Shown: piece by piece, positions 33,248 through 44,419 of the stretch | Numbering within the stretch: the stretch's first letter is position 1 | Layout of the letters: each line of letters starts with the position of its first letter | Assembly (NCBI GenBank): GCA_015680685.1 | Contig: MNCI01004590.1 | Span: 35,135-99,134 of the forward strand | Direction of reading: 5' to 3' | Length of the DNA: 64,000 nt | DNA from: Gnetum montanum | Lineage: Eukaryota > Streptophyta > Gnetopsida > Gnetales > Gnetaceae | Position numbers and translations under genes: made by a program | Notes under the pieces: generated by a model | Database searches by the model: none | What the model was told of the DNA's origin: nothing | Seen by the model: the letters and a program-made list of their open reading frames with translations, nothing else

Positions 33248-34184
33248 TGATGAACAGTAAGAGGTACCCCCTATGCCCAACCATATGAATCATGAAGAAT
33301 TCATGCACAATCTAGTGAAATTCTCAAACTCTATATCTTCCAATACACTAGTCTTCTAGGAATTTAACTTTGCCCTAATAGTCATTCATTGTCTTCTTAA
33401 TTACACTAGTGATGTACAAGGTATGGTTAAGTGTAATCAAATCACATGATTTTTATTAGTTTATGTTTTATGTTCCTAGTGCTTAAAGTAGAGAAATGAA
33501 GTGATTTAATAACTAATTTAATTTAACTAGTTACCTAATCTCTAACTAGTCCTAACATAAGCATCTAGTCCCATATTTCGTACACATCCTAGATCCACAT
33601 ACCTGCTGCTAGGATTACCAAGCGCTATGCTACTAAGCGAACCAAGTAATAATGCTATTGGGATGACCAAGTGAATACATGTTTACACTTGAAGTAGTCA
33701 TACCTATGTGTTTAATCTATTTATCTTAATTGAGATTAATTAATTGCATAATTAATGAAAATAATAAATGCATAAATAAAGCATTAATATATTCTAAGTG
33801 TTGCAAGGTTTAATCAAAAGGCTAGTCTTTATTGTTGTTCACATTGGTGTGATTCAAGTACAACAATGCTCGAATAAAGATCTATACACTTTTTGACTCC
33901 TATTGCAAGCACTAAGAGAAATATTCTAACTCTCATATGACAAAACTGTAAGAGCTCTGCTACAACTATGACTTGACTTCCCATAAACACGGCTGGTGAG
34001 AGCGTATTTATAGATTTTATTGAAGAACTACATCGACGAGGCCCCATAGACATAGCAAATGCTACATCAACATCACCTTGTTGATGAGGCAACACCATGT
34101 AGACAAGGCCACATCAACAAGGCCCCATCAATGAGGCCATATCAACGAGGGCCTATCAACGCAACATAATGACGATTCATTATT
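33248..34184 (-). repeat. 5' LTR of element 3 (937 bp)
   Basis: From TGATGAACAG at 33248 to ATTCATTA at 34184. It pairs with 22336-23297. The TATA box is at 34005-34013, with the U3 GGCC-GTTGATG array at 34020-34165. Confidence 0.9.
34005..34013 (-). promoter_or_regulatory. LTR TATA box, 5' LTR of element 3
   Basis: Reads CTATAAATA on the minus strand, with the repeat array immediately upstream at 34020-34165. Confidence 0.7.
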
Positions 34185-34189
34185 CATGG

Positions 34190-34560
34190 ACAAATTCTGC
34201 TAACACATACTATGGCTAAATAAATTTCTCTCATGTAGGATCCAAATTTGATGTCCCTACCAATTTTTATTATGAAAATACAATAGTAATTCAATCATCT
34301 AAAGACTATGTACATTACAAAAAATCTAGATACATTAACATCAAGTACTATTCCATCAAGTAAGAAGTGAAGAAAAAAACCATCAAACCCATTCACATTA
34401 GTTCAAAAGAGTAACTTGTTAACTTACTAACAAAAAATATTTTGTCTCCCAGGATCAAGTGCATTAATGAATTTATAGAAATTTAGAACATGATAAAGAA
34501 GGGAGAAAGAAAATATGAAGAATGAATTTTTCCTTCCTCTTTAAGGAGGAATTTTTGGGC
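34190..34560 (+). mobile_element. Ty1/copia element, part 2 (end of RNase H)
   Basis: After element 3 the plus strand continues the copia RNase H: the codon frame from YEAKFIV continues into HILWLNKFL, and the next reading gives ENTIVIQSSKDYVHYKKSRYINIKYY, the usual NQSAI...RSKHIDIRYH region, then LVNLLTKNI (usually ADVLTKAL). It ends near 34480. The AAGGAGGAA at 34542-34550 is a candidate polypurine tract. Confidence 0.85.
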
Positions 34561-35640
34561 TTTTTAGAATAGAAGATAGTATTTTTATATTTTTTTATAT
34601 AATAGAAGTTTATTTTAATAAAATATAAGAAATTTCTAGATTAATAGGTAGTTTTACTATTATTTTAGCCCCAATACATATATATATATATAATTTTTTT
34701 GTCATTGGATCTATGATGTATTATTTTTAGTAAACTTTTCCCTACTTGTCACATATATATATCTAAGGCACCTCTTAGAGATTTGTATTATGAAATCATC
34801 AATAGTATTTCAACAAGAATTTGACTAGTTCATCATCAATTCATTAATATTTCATAAATTCATTAATTCATCACCCTTCATCAACATGATTCATCATTAT
34901 TTACTTTTTCTTGGAAGTTGAATAATTAGAATTATGGGACATTCTCTATTTTAATCATATATTAGTAATTGAGCAACATTTTTTAGTGATTATAGATCTA
35001 TTAGAAGGCTAGAACATGTGTGGTTACATGCAAATAAAATTAGTTTAATCACTATTACAATTGAAAGAAATTAGCTCTATAATTTTGTAGATATTTTGAA
35101 TCTTGAAATTTTACTAGAATAAATGATGATCAATGATTAGGTTATTTCTTCCTCATTACATAATTATTTGATGTGATATTAGACGTATTTGAAAGCTAAT
35201 ACCTTTGGAAATGTCTAATTAGAAGTTTGGCATCATAAACTTAATAAATTTTAAGTTATCATCTCTCAAATTGGCACTACTAGAATTATTGCTAGTTTTG
35301 ATAGATTGAAAAGAACATAAAATAACTTCAACTTCTAGATATCTTTTGTAGTACTTTCTTTTTCCAAATTATACAAAATTTTCTAATTTTTCAAACAATC
35401 TAAATTTTATTAGTTTATTCTTTGTGAAGTTAAGATAACCATGCAATTCCTTCACTGCCTAAAATTCCTTTACTATCTCTATGTAGTATTTCACCTTGTG
35501 AAGGAATTATTGTTTCATTTGCTTATCCCATCCAATAGTAATTTCTTACTTACCCAAATAGGTGAGATAGACTACACACCATGGCTCAACTCTATAAGAT
35601 ACCATTTTGCATTTGTAAATAGTAGGTAATCAAGAAATTA
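34561..35640. other. Unassigned AT-rich sequence, possible copia 3' LTR
   Basis: Follows the candidate copia polypurine tract. It is very AT-rich, with an (AT)n run at 34677-34692 and ATTCATCA-like short repeats at 34830-34890. No 5' counterpart was found near 19400, so no LTR can be asserted. Weak similarity to an integrase-side fragment of element G may begin about 35450. Confidence 0.35.
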
Positions 35641-36235
35641 ATCAAATAATAGCTCTTTATTAGTCTCATTGTCCCTTCATAGCTAAGATAAATGATCAAC
35701 TACAACATTTTCTACCACCTTTTTGTCTATCATCATGATATCATACTCCTATAAAATGATTAGTCATCATATGATATAAGGCTAACCACTGGCTTATTCA
35801 TTAGGAATTGTACCACATTATGATTAGTGTACACAAAAATTGGGTGTCCAAGCACATAGTGCTTGAATTTTTTTTTTAAGGAATACATCACAAATATCAA
35901 CTCCTTTTTTATGATGATGTAGCTCAATTATGTACCTATAATACTTTTTCTTTCATAATGGATGTAATATGGACATTTCTGATCATCCAATCATGTAAGC
36001 ACTACTTCCAAGGTGAATTTGGATGCATCATTCATGATGTGGAATAGTTTGAACTAGTTAGAAGCTTGTAGAATTAAAGTCTCTACATGATTTTATTTCA
36101 GAATTTTGAATGCCTGATTACATTTCTTGGTCCATTCAAATGCTATATCCTTCTTTGTTAATTCTACTAGTGGCTTTGAAATTTTGAAGAAGCTCTTAAC
36201 AGATTTGTAATAGTAGTTAGTGTGTTCAAGAAATC
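35640..36235 (-). pseudogene. Element G (old Athila-like): RNase H and RT end
   Basis: Aligns on the minus strand with 43980-44540 of element 4 and 29700-30240 of element 3 (RNase H and the RT thumb/connection). It breaks at 36235, exactly where element F starts, and continues at 50842. Decay is heavy and no open frame remains. Confidence 0.7.
36231..36235. repeat. Left target-site copy of element F (AAATC)
   Basis: The right copy is AAATG at 50842-50846, one mismatch. Joining the flanks restores the alignment of element G with element 4. Confidence 0.7.
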
Positions 36236-36584
36236 TGGAGCACGTTATCTTTTTTTATTTTACCTTCAAATCCACTAAATCCATATATTACAAAGACAAT
36301 TAAATAAGCTAAAAAACAAGAAAAATAGCTATCTTCAATTAATATAAAGAAGAATACAATTAATGGTTTCACAACCTACAAATATCCAAATCACTTATAA
36401 ACACTTAAACAATATTGCAGAGCATGAGGCTCAACAATTGCACAATGATTATTCTCAATGCAAGACATAACTGAATGAGATTAAACTCACACAAGTATAC
36501 AAGAGACACATACACACAATTGACCATAGAGTTGCCTGCATACATGCTCATGCAATTTTATATTATGCTCTCATGCCACACTCA

Positions 36585-36604
36585 TCTCATCTCATCTCAT
36601 GACA
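36585..36604. repeat. (CTCAT)n short tandem repeat
   Basis: Three to four perfect ATCTC units within the LTR of F, with looser CATTT copies after it. The partner LTR (50222-50236) has fewer units. Confidence 0.7.
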
Positions 36605-36809
36605 TGAACTCTCATTTCATTTCATGTCAAGAACATGATAAAAAACATACAATATTTATAAAAAATAAAAAAATAAAAATTCTTTAAACCTTTCACCATG
36701 TTCAACCTAGAGATTCCTAGGTTTTTTATCTTTTCTCATCTTTTTCCAACTTTTTTCTACTTTGGAACTATCAATTCAGAAGTTTTCTCAACCATACAAC
36801 TCATCTTCA

Positions 36810-37115
36810 TTTTTTTTTCAAGATGTCTCCCTACAAAACCTAGCATTCAAGTAAGACGTCTTCTAGTAGTGGGAGATGTCTTCTAAAGAAGTGAGACATC
36901 CCCAATAGAGTTGAAATATATCTTCTAAGATATCTCTTGAAATTTTGGATGTCTCACCTGAGATGTCTTTGAACAAGTTGAGATGTATCCTCATCAACTA
37001 AGATGTCTCCTATCAAAAGCCAGCTCTCGATAGAGATGTCTCCCAAACATGTGAGATGTCTTCTATCTCATCCTAGTTCTCAACCAAGACATCTCCTTTT
37101 CCTCTAAGACATCAT
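36810..37115 (-). promoter_or_regulatory. Cluster of AGACATCT motifs in the 3' LTR of F
   Basis: About a dozen copies of GAGATGTC/GACATCTC, in both orientations, at intervals of roughly 15-45 bp, including one GACGTC. The partner LTR has a similar set at 50455-50775. Their position in the U3 half suggests iterated regulatory sites (inference). Confidence 0.6.
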
Positions 37116-37289
37116 TCCAATGCTTGAAACCTACAAAAATCAACTATGGGAAGAAAAGGAAATTGAAAGAGATATCCCTATACTAGCTCTTCCACCCTTC
37201 AAAAAGTGAACTCATGTGAACAAGAGAGTAGGAGTAGAAGTGATCTCCTACTCAACAAGTTTGGTCTCATAGACTCACAGAGCATCATT

Positions 37290-38600
37290 AGTAGATAAAT
37301 CCTCTCAATGAATCAAGTACTCATGCCTCTTCACTTCCCAAGTAGTAGAAGCTTCTCTCCTCTTGAGTACAATTACCTTCATATCCATTTAATGCTTGGA
37401 CTTGTTAATAGCCCCCTTCAATTCATCAACACTACCCTGTATGATTTCATCATCAACCAATTCATGGTAATGCACATGATCTCCAATATTAAACATAAAA
37501 TAATATTCACATTATTTGATAAGTCAATTTCAAAAGCATTATCATTAATTCTAGCCTTTATTCTAAAAGGATTTATCTTCTTGTCTTTCAACTTGGAGAA
37601 GTTGACACCTCTCAACCTCCTTTTTTATGTGCATCCAAAATAAATCACCAACATCAAAGTTAAGCTTCCACTTACCCTCATTCCTCTTGAGGACTTCCTC
37701 TTTAGCCTTCTTCTTCAGATTTTCCTTCATTTGTACATTAAGATCTCTCACCTCTTACACAAAATTAACACTTAGTTGAGCTTTTTCGTCAAAGCCCCTT
37801 ACTTTGTCCACCACCTTTGAATAAAAACCATAGTTTACTCCAAATGGGCTCTTACAAATGGCAATATGAAAAGAATTATTATAATAAAATTCAACATCAC
37901 ATTACAAATTTTTCCACTAATTGAGGTGTCCATAACATAAATACCTCAAAATATTAAGCAAATATTTATTTACCACTTTGGTTTGGTCATTAGATTGTGG
38001 ATGATGTGCAGTAGAAAAATTTAACTTTGTCCCTAAAATTTTTTAAAGGGACCTCCAAAAATGACTAGTGAACTTGGACCCTCTATCATTAATAATATTC
38101 AAACAAATTCCATGCAGCTTCATAACATGTTAGAAAAATAAATTTGTATCATGAAAAGCCTCTCACATTTTTACATAAGATAAAGTATGTCATACTAGAG
38201 AACTTATCTACTATAACAAAGATAGCATCATTTCCAATTTTTTCCTTTGGAATCTCACTCACAAAGTCCATTGACATACTTTTCCATGGATCCTTGGGAA
38301 TTGGCAAAGGCATATAATGTTTATAATATTAAACACTCATTTACAAATTTAGAAATCCTAATTGTCATTCTAGATCAAAAATAGTGCCTACCATAAGCTC
38401 TAATATTTTATCCCTACCCATATGACTTGCCATGCCACCACAATGCATTTCAAACAATTTTTTTTTTTCTAAAATCATAATTGGGAATACATACCTTCCC
38501 ATTTTTGAATAATAGCTCATCTTGAATATGATAGTCCCTTCATTGATCTATCCTGCTCATTAATGATTCCTTGAGGCTCCTTCAAACCTATCCAAAATCA
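37290..38600 (-). pseudogene. Integrase of element F
   Basis: Minus reading: PWKSMSMDFVSEIPK with the first catalytic Asp near 38280, VIVDKFSSMTYF, NIINDRGSKFTSHFW with the second Asp near 38080, then HPQSNDQTKVVN near 37990, where Lys replaces the catalytic Glu (usually GQTEVVN). The C-terminal part is readable in two overlapping frames (37751-37563 and 37615-37418): KWKLNFDVGDLFW, then KINPFRIKARINDNAFEIDL. It is inactive as it stands. Confidence 0.8.
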
Positions 38601-38689
38601 TAATTATGTTCATAAAAATTAGTAAAATCACCCATACCTTCCACACGAGGCATGTTGAAATTTACCACATGCACCCTAGACAATGCATC

Positions 38690-40000
38690 AACCATTACAT
38701 TGGCTTTTTTACTTTTGTGCTTGAGCAAAAAATTAAACTACTATAATTTTGTAATCCACTTCATGTGTTTAACACTTCTTTTGGGAATTTAGAAATTGAA
38801 GTGCTTTGTGATCTATCATCAAAGTAAACTCCTTGAGCAATAAGTAATCCCTCCAATGCTTAATTGTTTAAAGAATAGTGTACAACTCCTTTTCATAAAC
38901 GCTATGTTTCTTCATTGAATCATTCAAATTTTATTAAAAAAAAAGGTAATATGGCTACCTTCTTGTGAACTTTTCCCTCTAATGGCTAGTTCATTTGTAT
39001 CCACCTCCATCTAAAAAATCTTCTAAAAATCTAGAATTACAAGCACTGGGTCAATGGTTATTTTTACTTTTAATAAGTCAAAGCTCCTTTAGGTTTCATC
39101 ATCCCACCTAAAATATTTATTCTTCTTCAACAAAGCAAACATAGATAAAAAATATCATTGAAATCTATTATGAACCTCTAATAAAAATTAGCTAAACCAA
39201 GGAATGATCTTATCTTCCCAACATTTTTAGGAGTTAGCCAATCTTTAATAGTCCTTACCTTGGTACCTTTAATTTCAATTTGGTTTTTAGAAACCACATG
39301 TTCCATATATGTGATCTTCCTTGTAAATAAATATCTTTTCTTCACATTTATTACCAAATGTACCTTCTTCAATTTAAGACATACTCTCCTCAATTGATCC
39401 AATGGATCCTCTTCATTAAAGCTATACACCAAAATATCATCAAATAAGATAATATAATACTTACCAACTAGATATTTGAATACATCATGCATCAACCTCA
39501 TGAATGTAGTAGTGCATTTGTAAGCCCAAATGGCATCACCAATTACTCAAACAATCTATTTGGTATTTTGACTTTTTTTTCAAATCAATATTGCTAAAAA
39601 TCTTTGCATTGGTAAGAACATCAAGGATATCATTCATCCTTGGAATAGAAAACTTATACCTCAATGTTATCCTATTCACTACCCTAGAATCAATGCACAT
39701 CCTTCATTCATTGCTATCTTTATTTGGCTTAAGCACTATTGGAACTACACAAGGTAAAATGGATCCCCTAATGAAACCATTTGTAGGTAACTTTTCTACT
39801 TACCTTTCAAATTTTGACAACTAATCTAGTGACATCTTATATGCTCCCTCATTTGGAATGGTAGCATCAAGAATGAAATCAATTTGGTATTGTAGATTTC
39901 TCTTTAGTGGCAATCCATTCAATTTTTCCTTGAACACCTTGGGAAATTACTTCTTCAAGCCTAGCACACCTAGTGGAAGTTCAACCTACACATCATCATG
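38690..40000 (-). pseudogene. RT and RNase H of element F
   Basis: The open frame 39501-39178 covers the palm and thumb: KYYIILFDDILVYS with the two catalytic Asp, LKLKKVHLVINVKKRYLF, HVVSKNQIEIKGTKV and KIRSFLGLANFY. The fingers lie upstream to about 40000 with stops. RNase H follows to about 38700, including a tract equivalent to the TDH/LKYL region near 38780. The motif set is chromovirus-like. Confidence 0.8.
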
Positions 40001-40751
40001 ATTAGAAGCAATAGTTGGTACAACAATAAATCCAAAACTAGTTACATCATGTTCCTTAATGTATTTTCTCTCTCCTAGAAGGATTAAGGAAGCATTAAGT
40101 AATCATTGCAACCTCACTTGTTCAACCATCATGGAAATCAACTCATGGATTTCATCAAGTCTAGCTACACTCCATACATTTCTTTCTCCATTAAGCTAAG
40201 CATCATTGTCAAAATTCTAAGGTCTACCAATAATTACATCAACACAATTAATTAGAATTACATCACATTTCACAACATCATGAAAACTTTCAATTTTAAA
40301 TTTTAAAATAAATTGTTCTCTCACCTCTTGAGAGAAATCTCTTGATAACTAATCTACCTTGTAGGGTCTTGGATGAGATTAGTTACCAATTCCAATCTAG
40401 CAATTTTTCTAGATAAAATAACATTTTCTTAGACTTATTCATCAATCAAAATATGAATTCATTGCCTACTATGAAAAAATATAGCCTTAATACAAAATAA
40501 CAATTTTCTAGTTGGACAATCTACTCTATTGAAATTTCCCATGAATGCATAAAAATTTATTTCAAATACTTTCTTAATCTTATGAGCATTAGGATTACCT
40601 CTCTAAAGATCTTGGCTTGATGTATCCTTTGCTTTTATGATCTATGCATCCTTGTCCTTAGATACCTTGAGAAGTGGACATTATCATTGCTTATATCCTT
40701 ATTCTTCATGTTTGAAGCACTGAATCTCTGATGAGTTTTTGCCTTGATCCT
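40001..40751 (-). pseudogene. Protease and end of gag of element F
   Basis: Between RT and the element 4 insertion the minus strand should encode protease and the zinc knuckle. A Cys-Phe-Lys-His block near 40720 is a probable degraded zinc knuckle (IQCFKHEE). Protease motifs are not clear. Confidence 0.45.
40747..40751. repeat. Left target-site copy of element 4 (ATCCT)
   Basis: The right copy is ACCCT at 49522-49526, one mismatch. Confidence 0.8.
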
Positions 40752-41562
40752 TGATGAGAGGTGAGGTATCCCTACACTCAACCATACGAATACAAGTGTC
40801 CACGCATGATCTAGTCAAATTCCAAGGACTAAGTTCCTATGCGCCTTTGTGGAACAAGAATGGGTTGATCAATCATTGTCTTCCCAAGCTTACTTGTATG
40901 TCACGATTGTATGGTTAAGTAAACTTGAGGCATATGATTTTTATACTTTTTATGTGTTTTATGTCCTGCTACTAATAAGGGAGGAGAGAGATAACTAAGT
41001 AACTAATTTAAATTGACTACTTATTAACGAGGCTCTAACTAATCCTAACATCATTATCCATTCTCACTTGTCGTACACATCCTAAACCAATGCAACACTA
41101 TTGGGATTACCAAACACTAATCGTTACTGGGTTACCAAGTGTTACATGCATGCTTGAAGTGATCGTACTATGCGTGCTTACTTAGGAGAGTTCTAGGGTG
41201 AGAGAGAATCATTAATTCACAAAAGAAAGCATTAAGTAACAATAATTAACATTAATTAATCTATTCTAAATGCTGCAAGGTTTATTACAATGTTCATCTT
41301 TATTGTCGTACACAATGCGTGCTCAGGTACACAATGCTCGAATAAAGATCCGTTCACTTTATGACTCCTACTATGGGCATACAGAAATAATTCTAACTCT
41401 GAGAGGGAGAAAAGGCAAGATTTTGGGTAAGGGACTAAGACTAACTATGCAAACCAAGTGTGCCCACCTCTTATTTATAGGCAATGAGGCAGGCTACGAT
41501 ATCACGTACGTGATATTGCATGGAAGGCCACAATATCATGGATTTGATATCATGGCTCATCA
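40752..41562 (-). repeat. 3' LTR of element 4 (811 bp)
   Basis: TGATGAG at 40752 to CTCATCA at 41562, perfect inverted heptamers. The TATA box is at 41472-41480. GATATC palindromes lie at 41499-41504 and 41546-41551, with decayed ones between. Confidence 0.92.
41472..41480 (-). promoter_or_regulatory. LTR TATA box, 3' LTR of element 4
   Basis: Reads CTATAAATA on the minus strand, with the GATATC cluster at 41499-41551 directly upstream. Confidence 0.7.
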
Positions 41563-41717
41563 TACCCCCATGATTAAATGAAAACTCTTCCTTGAGTTCC
41601 TTACAAAATATTGGGAAGGTATGGGATTACTAATTGAATGAGAACTAACAACAATAGGGAATAACAAACTCAAAGTGCCGAGTGAACGGTTCGACAAACA
41701 TATTACAACATTGGTGT

Positions 41718-41933
41718 TCACACCCTTTCAGGTGAACACTGTACATGGATGACATCCAAACCTTCACTTGATAGCTTGAAGAGAAAGAGGGAGAAAAGAA
41801 AATGAGGTGTGTTGCCACCAATGCCAAGATTATGCCATCCATTGTTTATCCATAACCATGCAACCAAACTTGTTCCTAACGTAAACATTCCAGCTCCAAT
41901 CCATCCTAAGTGCTTCCTCTTATTCCAGTCCAT
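41718..41933 (-). CDS. 71-codon frame with a membrane segment, in place of the 3' ORF
   Basis: Open from ATG at 41933 to a stop at 41718. After a basic start (MDWNKRKH) comes a hydrophobic segment of about 20 residues (GWIGAGMFTLG...AWLWI), then a Gly/Asn turn, a second hydrophobic stretch (FLFSLFLF) and a charged end. It lies where elements 1, 3 and 5 have the coiled-coil ORF, so element 4 may carry a different 3' module or a captured host fragment. Another hydrophobic minus frame (42254-42060) lies just upstream. No homologue is recognised, and chance cannot be excluded at this length. Confidence 0.35.
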   Translation of the reverse strand: MDWNKRKHLGWIGAGMFTLGTSLVAWLWINNGWHNLGIGGNTPHFLFSLFLFKLSSEGLDVIHVQCSPERV

Positions 41934-41999
41934 AGTTCATGTAATTGCCATCTACACACACAACATAGTCATGAATAAGCAAGGATAAGTAAGCCACAA

Positions 42000-43500
42000 T
42001 GAAATTGATACCTTGCCTAGATATAAAGTGCATTGGCTGGGTTGTGGTTATGGCAAAAACTAGGTTAGAGGTTTATTACTGATAACTACCCAATGTGTAG
42101 GGGTTAGGCAAGTAGTAGAATGGAGAAATTGAAAAATTTGTGCTAGGGCCCCCATGACTAATAGCAAACCTCCAGTAGCAATAAGATGGAAAAATATAAG
42201 GAACAAGAAATATGGGAAAAATAACAACGACAACACCAATAAAGTGGATGTCAAAGATGGGGATGAAACGACAAATGGTTGATTGCAGAGAATGTTTAAG
42301 AAAAAGAAATTAACAACTGCACCAAAAAGGAATGCCAGTGGATCCTCCCCAAAGCATGCTCATGCCCTTTGAAAAACCCACAAACCAAAGAGTTCGTAGG
42401 CTCTAGGAATGTCATTTGGAAGCAAGAGTTAAAAACTTACCCACAAGAATTTACCAAGGAAAAACAATGCATCAATCAAGATGTGGACTAATCATAAAAC
42501 CAACAATGAGGTGGAAAATGGAAAGAAAAAGGAAGAGTAGAAATGGAATGGAATCCCAAGAGCAAAGTTGTGTAAGTCCCTTGTGTATGTCATGGTTAAT
42601 GTGACTAAGTAGAACTCATTCCAAATTTGGACTCAAACCAACCACACTCAGTGACCTCGCATCAATACACTTGGCCAATCCATCCTCTTAAAGCAATAAG
42701 AATGCCTCCACAAAGAGTCACCACCATCCCAAGGAGAGCGAGATGGAGAAGCAGGAAGCGAGAAAGGGCCTTAGTTAGAGGAAACCTTTAGGCATGGATA
42801 ACATGTCTTTCCAATGCCATAACAAATGCTTGTAGCCCATATTGCTTTTTTATGTCTAAGGGGTGTGCTTTAAATTCCCACATTTATTTTTATTTTATTT
42901 TTTGCGTGAGAACCACATCATGCAAAGACTTATTTTTATTCACTCAACTTCCTGATATTTGATCGATGGCAGAATGGTAGAAAACCCAAGAAAAAGCATC
43001 CAAGCACCTAAGAGAATGACCAGCACAAATGCATCGAATCCCATTGAAGTCACACCCTTTTCACCCATTGAGTCCTTCCTTGGTTTGAAGAATACCAAGC
43101 CACCTATTTCTTAAGAAGTTGATTAGAAAAAAGGGACTATACAGTTCCAAGCCAAGGAAGACCATAGAGTTGAATGAATGAATGGATGACATGGACTCAT
43201 TGCCTATTTTATTAAAAGAACCATATCATAATATCAATATCATAATTCAGAGGTAAAAACCAAACATTAGCAATCAATAGGATATACCATCAGGAGCACT
43301 TATTGTATGAAGAATGAAAGTAAATCAACCAAACAAAGAAATAGTAAAAATGTGAATGATGGTGTAAAATAAAAATAATAAAGATGAAGAAATGTGTAAA
43401 AAAAATATAAAAAGAGCTAAGGGCTTAGAATGGTTGGCATAGGTGGCCATCTCCCCTACAACTGAGTTGGAAGGAGGAGATCCTAAATAGTGAGCAAGGT
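42000..43500 (-). other. Spacer of element 4
   Basis: Aligns with 58450-59760 of element 5, including the block TTTAGGCATGGATAACATG near 42788 and the TGCATGATGTGGTTCTCAC-like piece near 42915. Non-coding apart from a hydrophobic minus frame at 42254-42060 of unknown meaning. Confidence 0.6.
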
Positions 43501-43890
43501 TATCCACAAACAGAGGTAGTATGAGTACTGGCTATTCTAAGCTCATGGAAAGGTTTGGTTTGTTGGCTGTTGATCAATAGTTTCTTATCCGAGCTCTTAG
43601 GTTTGTATATCATCATGGCCCCTGAAGGAAAAATTGCATGAATGACATAAGGTCCTTCCCATAGCATTTCAAATGTGGTACATTCTGGCACATATGTGAG
43701 CAACTTGGAGAACTCGCAGTTGATCTTCATTGGGAACACACCATTAAACTAAGTCATTAGGACATACTTTGTAAAGTTGCCCATTGATTTCCATACAATA
43801 CTTGGCTCAGTGAAGAAGCTGTTGTTTCTTTTTAGCGTCAAACGCTTGTGGTGTTTGTTGTGTAAGGAGATAGGTGAGAATGCTACTATA
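43500..43890 (-). pseudogene. Integrase remnant of element 4 (core deleted)
   Basis: After RNase H the minus strand reads the integrase N-terminal block CMEINGQLYKVCPND and QLRVLQVAH (near 43790). It then jumps directly to the C-terminal domain, open frame 43739-43500: MLWEGPYVIHAIFPSGAMMI and KPFHELRIAST. The whole catalytic core, about 0.95 kb in element 5 (57250-58130), is absent. Confidence 0.8.
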
Positions 43891-43899
43891 CTAGTTTAT

Positions 43900-44330
43900 C
43901 TCCATGGTTAATTGATTATTCACTACACCTGCAAAGAGGAATTCATCTAGGAAATAATCAAAAATTGGATACTCATCTTCTTTTTTGTCCCATCGCAACT
44001 GAGATAAATGATCAACAACTCCGTTCTCAGTGCCTTTATGATCAATCATTATAAGAACGAACTCTCGTAAGATTACAAGCCATTGTATGATGCGAGGGCT
44101 TACCATTGGTTTATTCATTAGGAACCTTATTGCACTATGATCTATGTCTATGAATACCTTATAGCCCAAGACATAGTACCTAACTTTTTCTAATGCAAAC
44201 ACTACAGCCATTAATTCTTCCTCGGTTGTAGTGTAGTTGAGTTGTGCACCAGCAATACTCCTACTTGCACAATGGATTTAATAAGGATGTTTTTGGTCAT
44301 CTAACTATGTAAGTACAGCTTCTAAAGCAT
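43900..44330 (-). pseudogene. RNase H of element 4
   Basis: The open frame 44211-43891 reads MAVVFALEKVRYYVLGYKV, FIDIDHSAIRFLMNKP, then IIQWLVILREFVLIMIDHKG and VVDHLSQLRWDK, a complete C-terminal half of the Ty3-type RNase H. The catalytic TDH motif is read as IDH. Confidence 0.85.
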
Positions 44331-44419
44331 AGTTGGATGCATTAGTCATTATGTGGAATGGTTTGGACCAATCAGGAGCTTGTAGAATGGGTGTTTCTAT
44401 GAGCCTCTGTTTTAAAGTT

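Larger units (their letters stand above)
22336..34184 (-). mobile_element. Complete Athila-like element 3 (11.8 kb)
   Basis: Bounded by two LTRs (33248-34184 is 5', 22336-23297 is 3') and by target-site copies GTCAT/TTCAT. In minus order: primer site (33246-33229), gag (33094-31880), PR, RT, RNase H, IN (to about 28320), a spacer containing a 574-base assembly gap, the 3' coiled-coil ORF (26408-23535) and the polypurine tract next to 23297. The RT motif order and KDHFP block are of the Athila/Tat type. Compared with elements 4 and 5 it has lost about 1.3 kb of gag. By eye the two LTRs differ at roughly one base in six over their first 200 bases, so the insertion is old. Confidence 0.9.
36236..37185 (-). 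repeat. 3' LTR of element F
   Basis: Aligns throughout with 49867-50841. It contains a cluster of AGATGTCT/AGACATCT motifs at 36810-37115. The low-coordinate end TGGAGC is set by the target-site copy. Confidence 0.75.
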
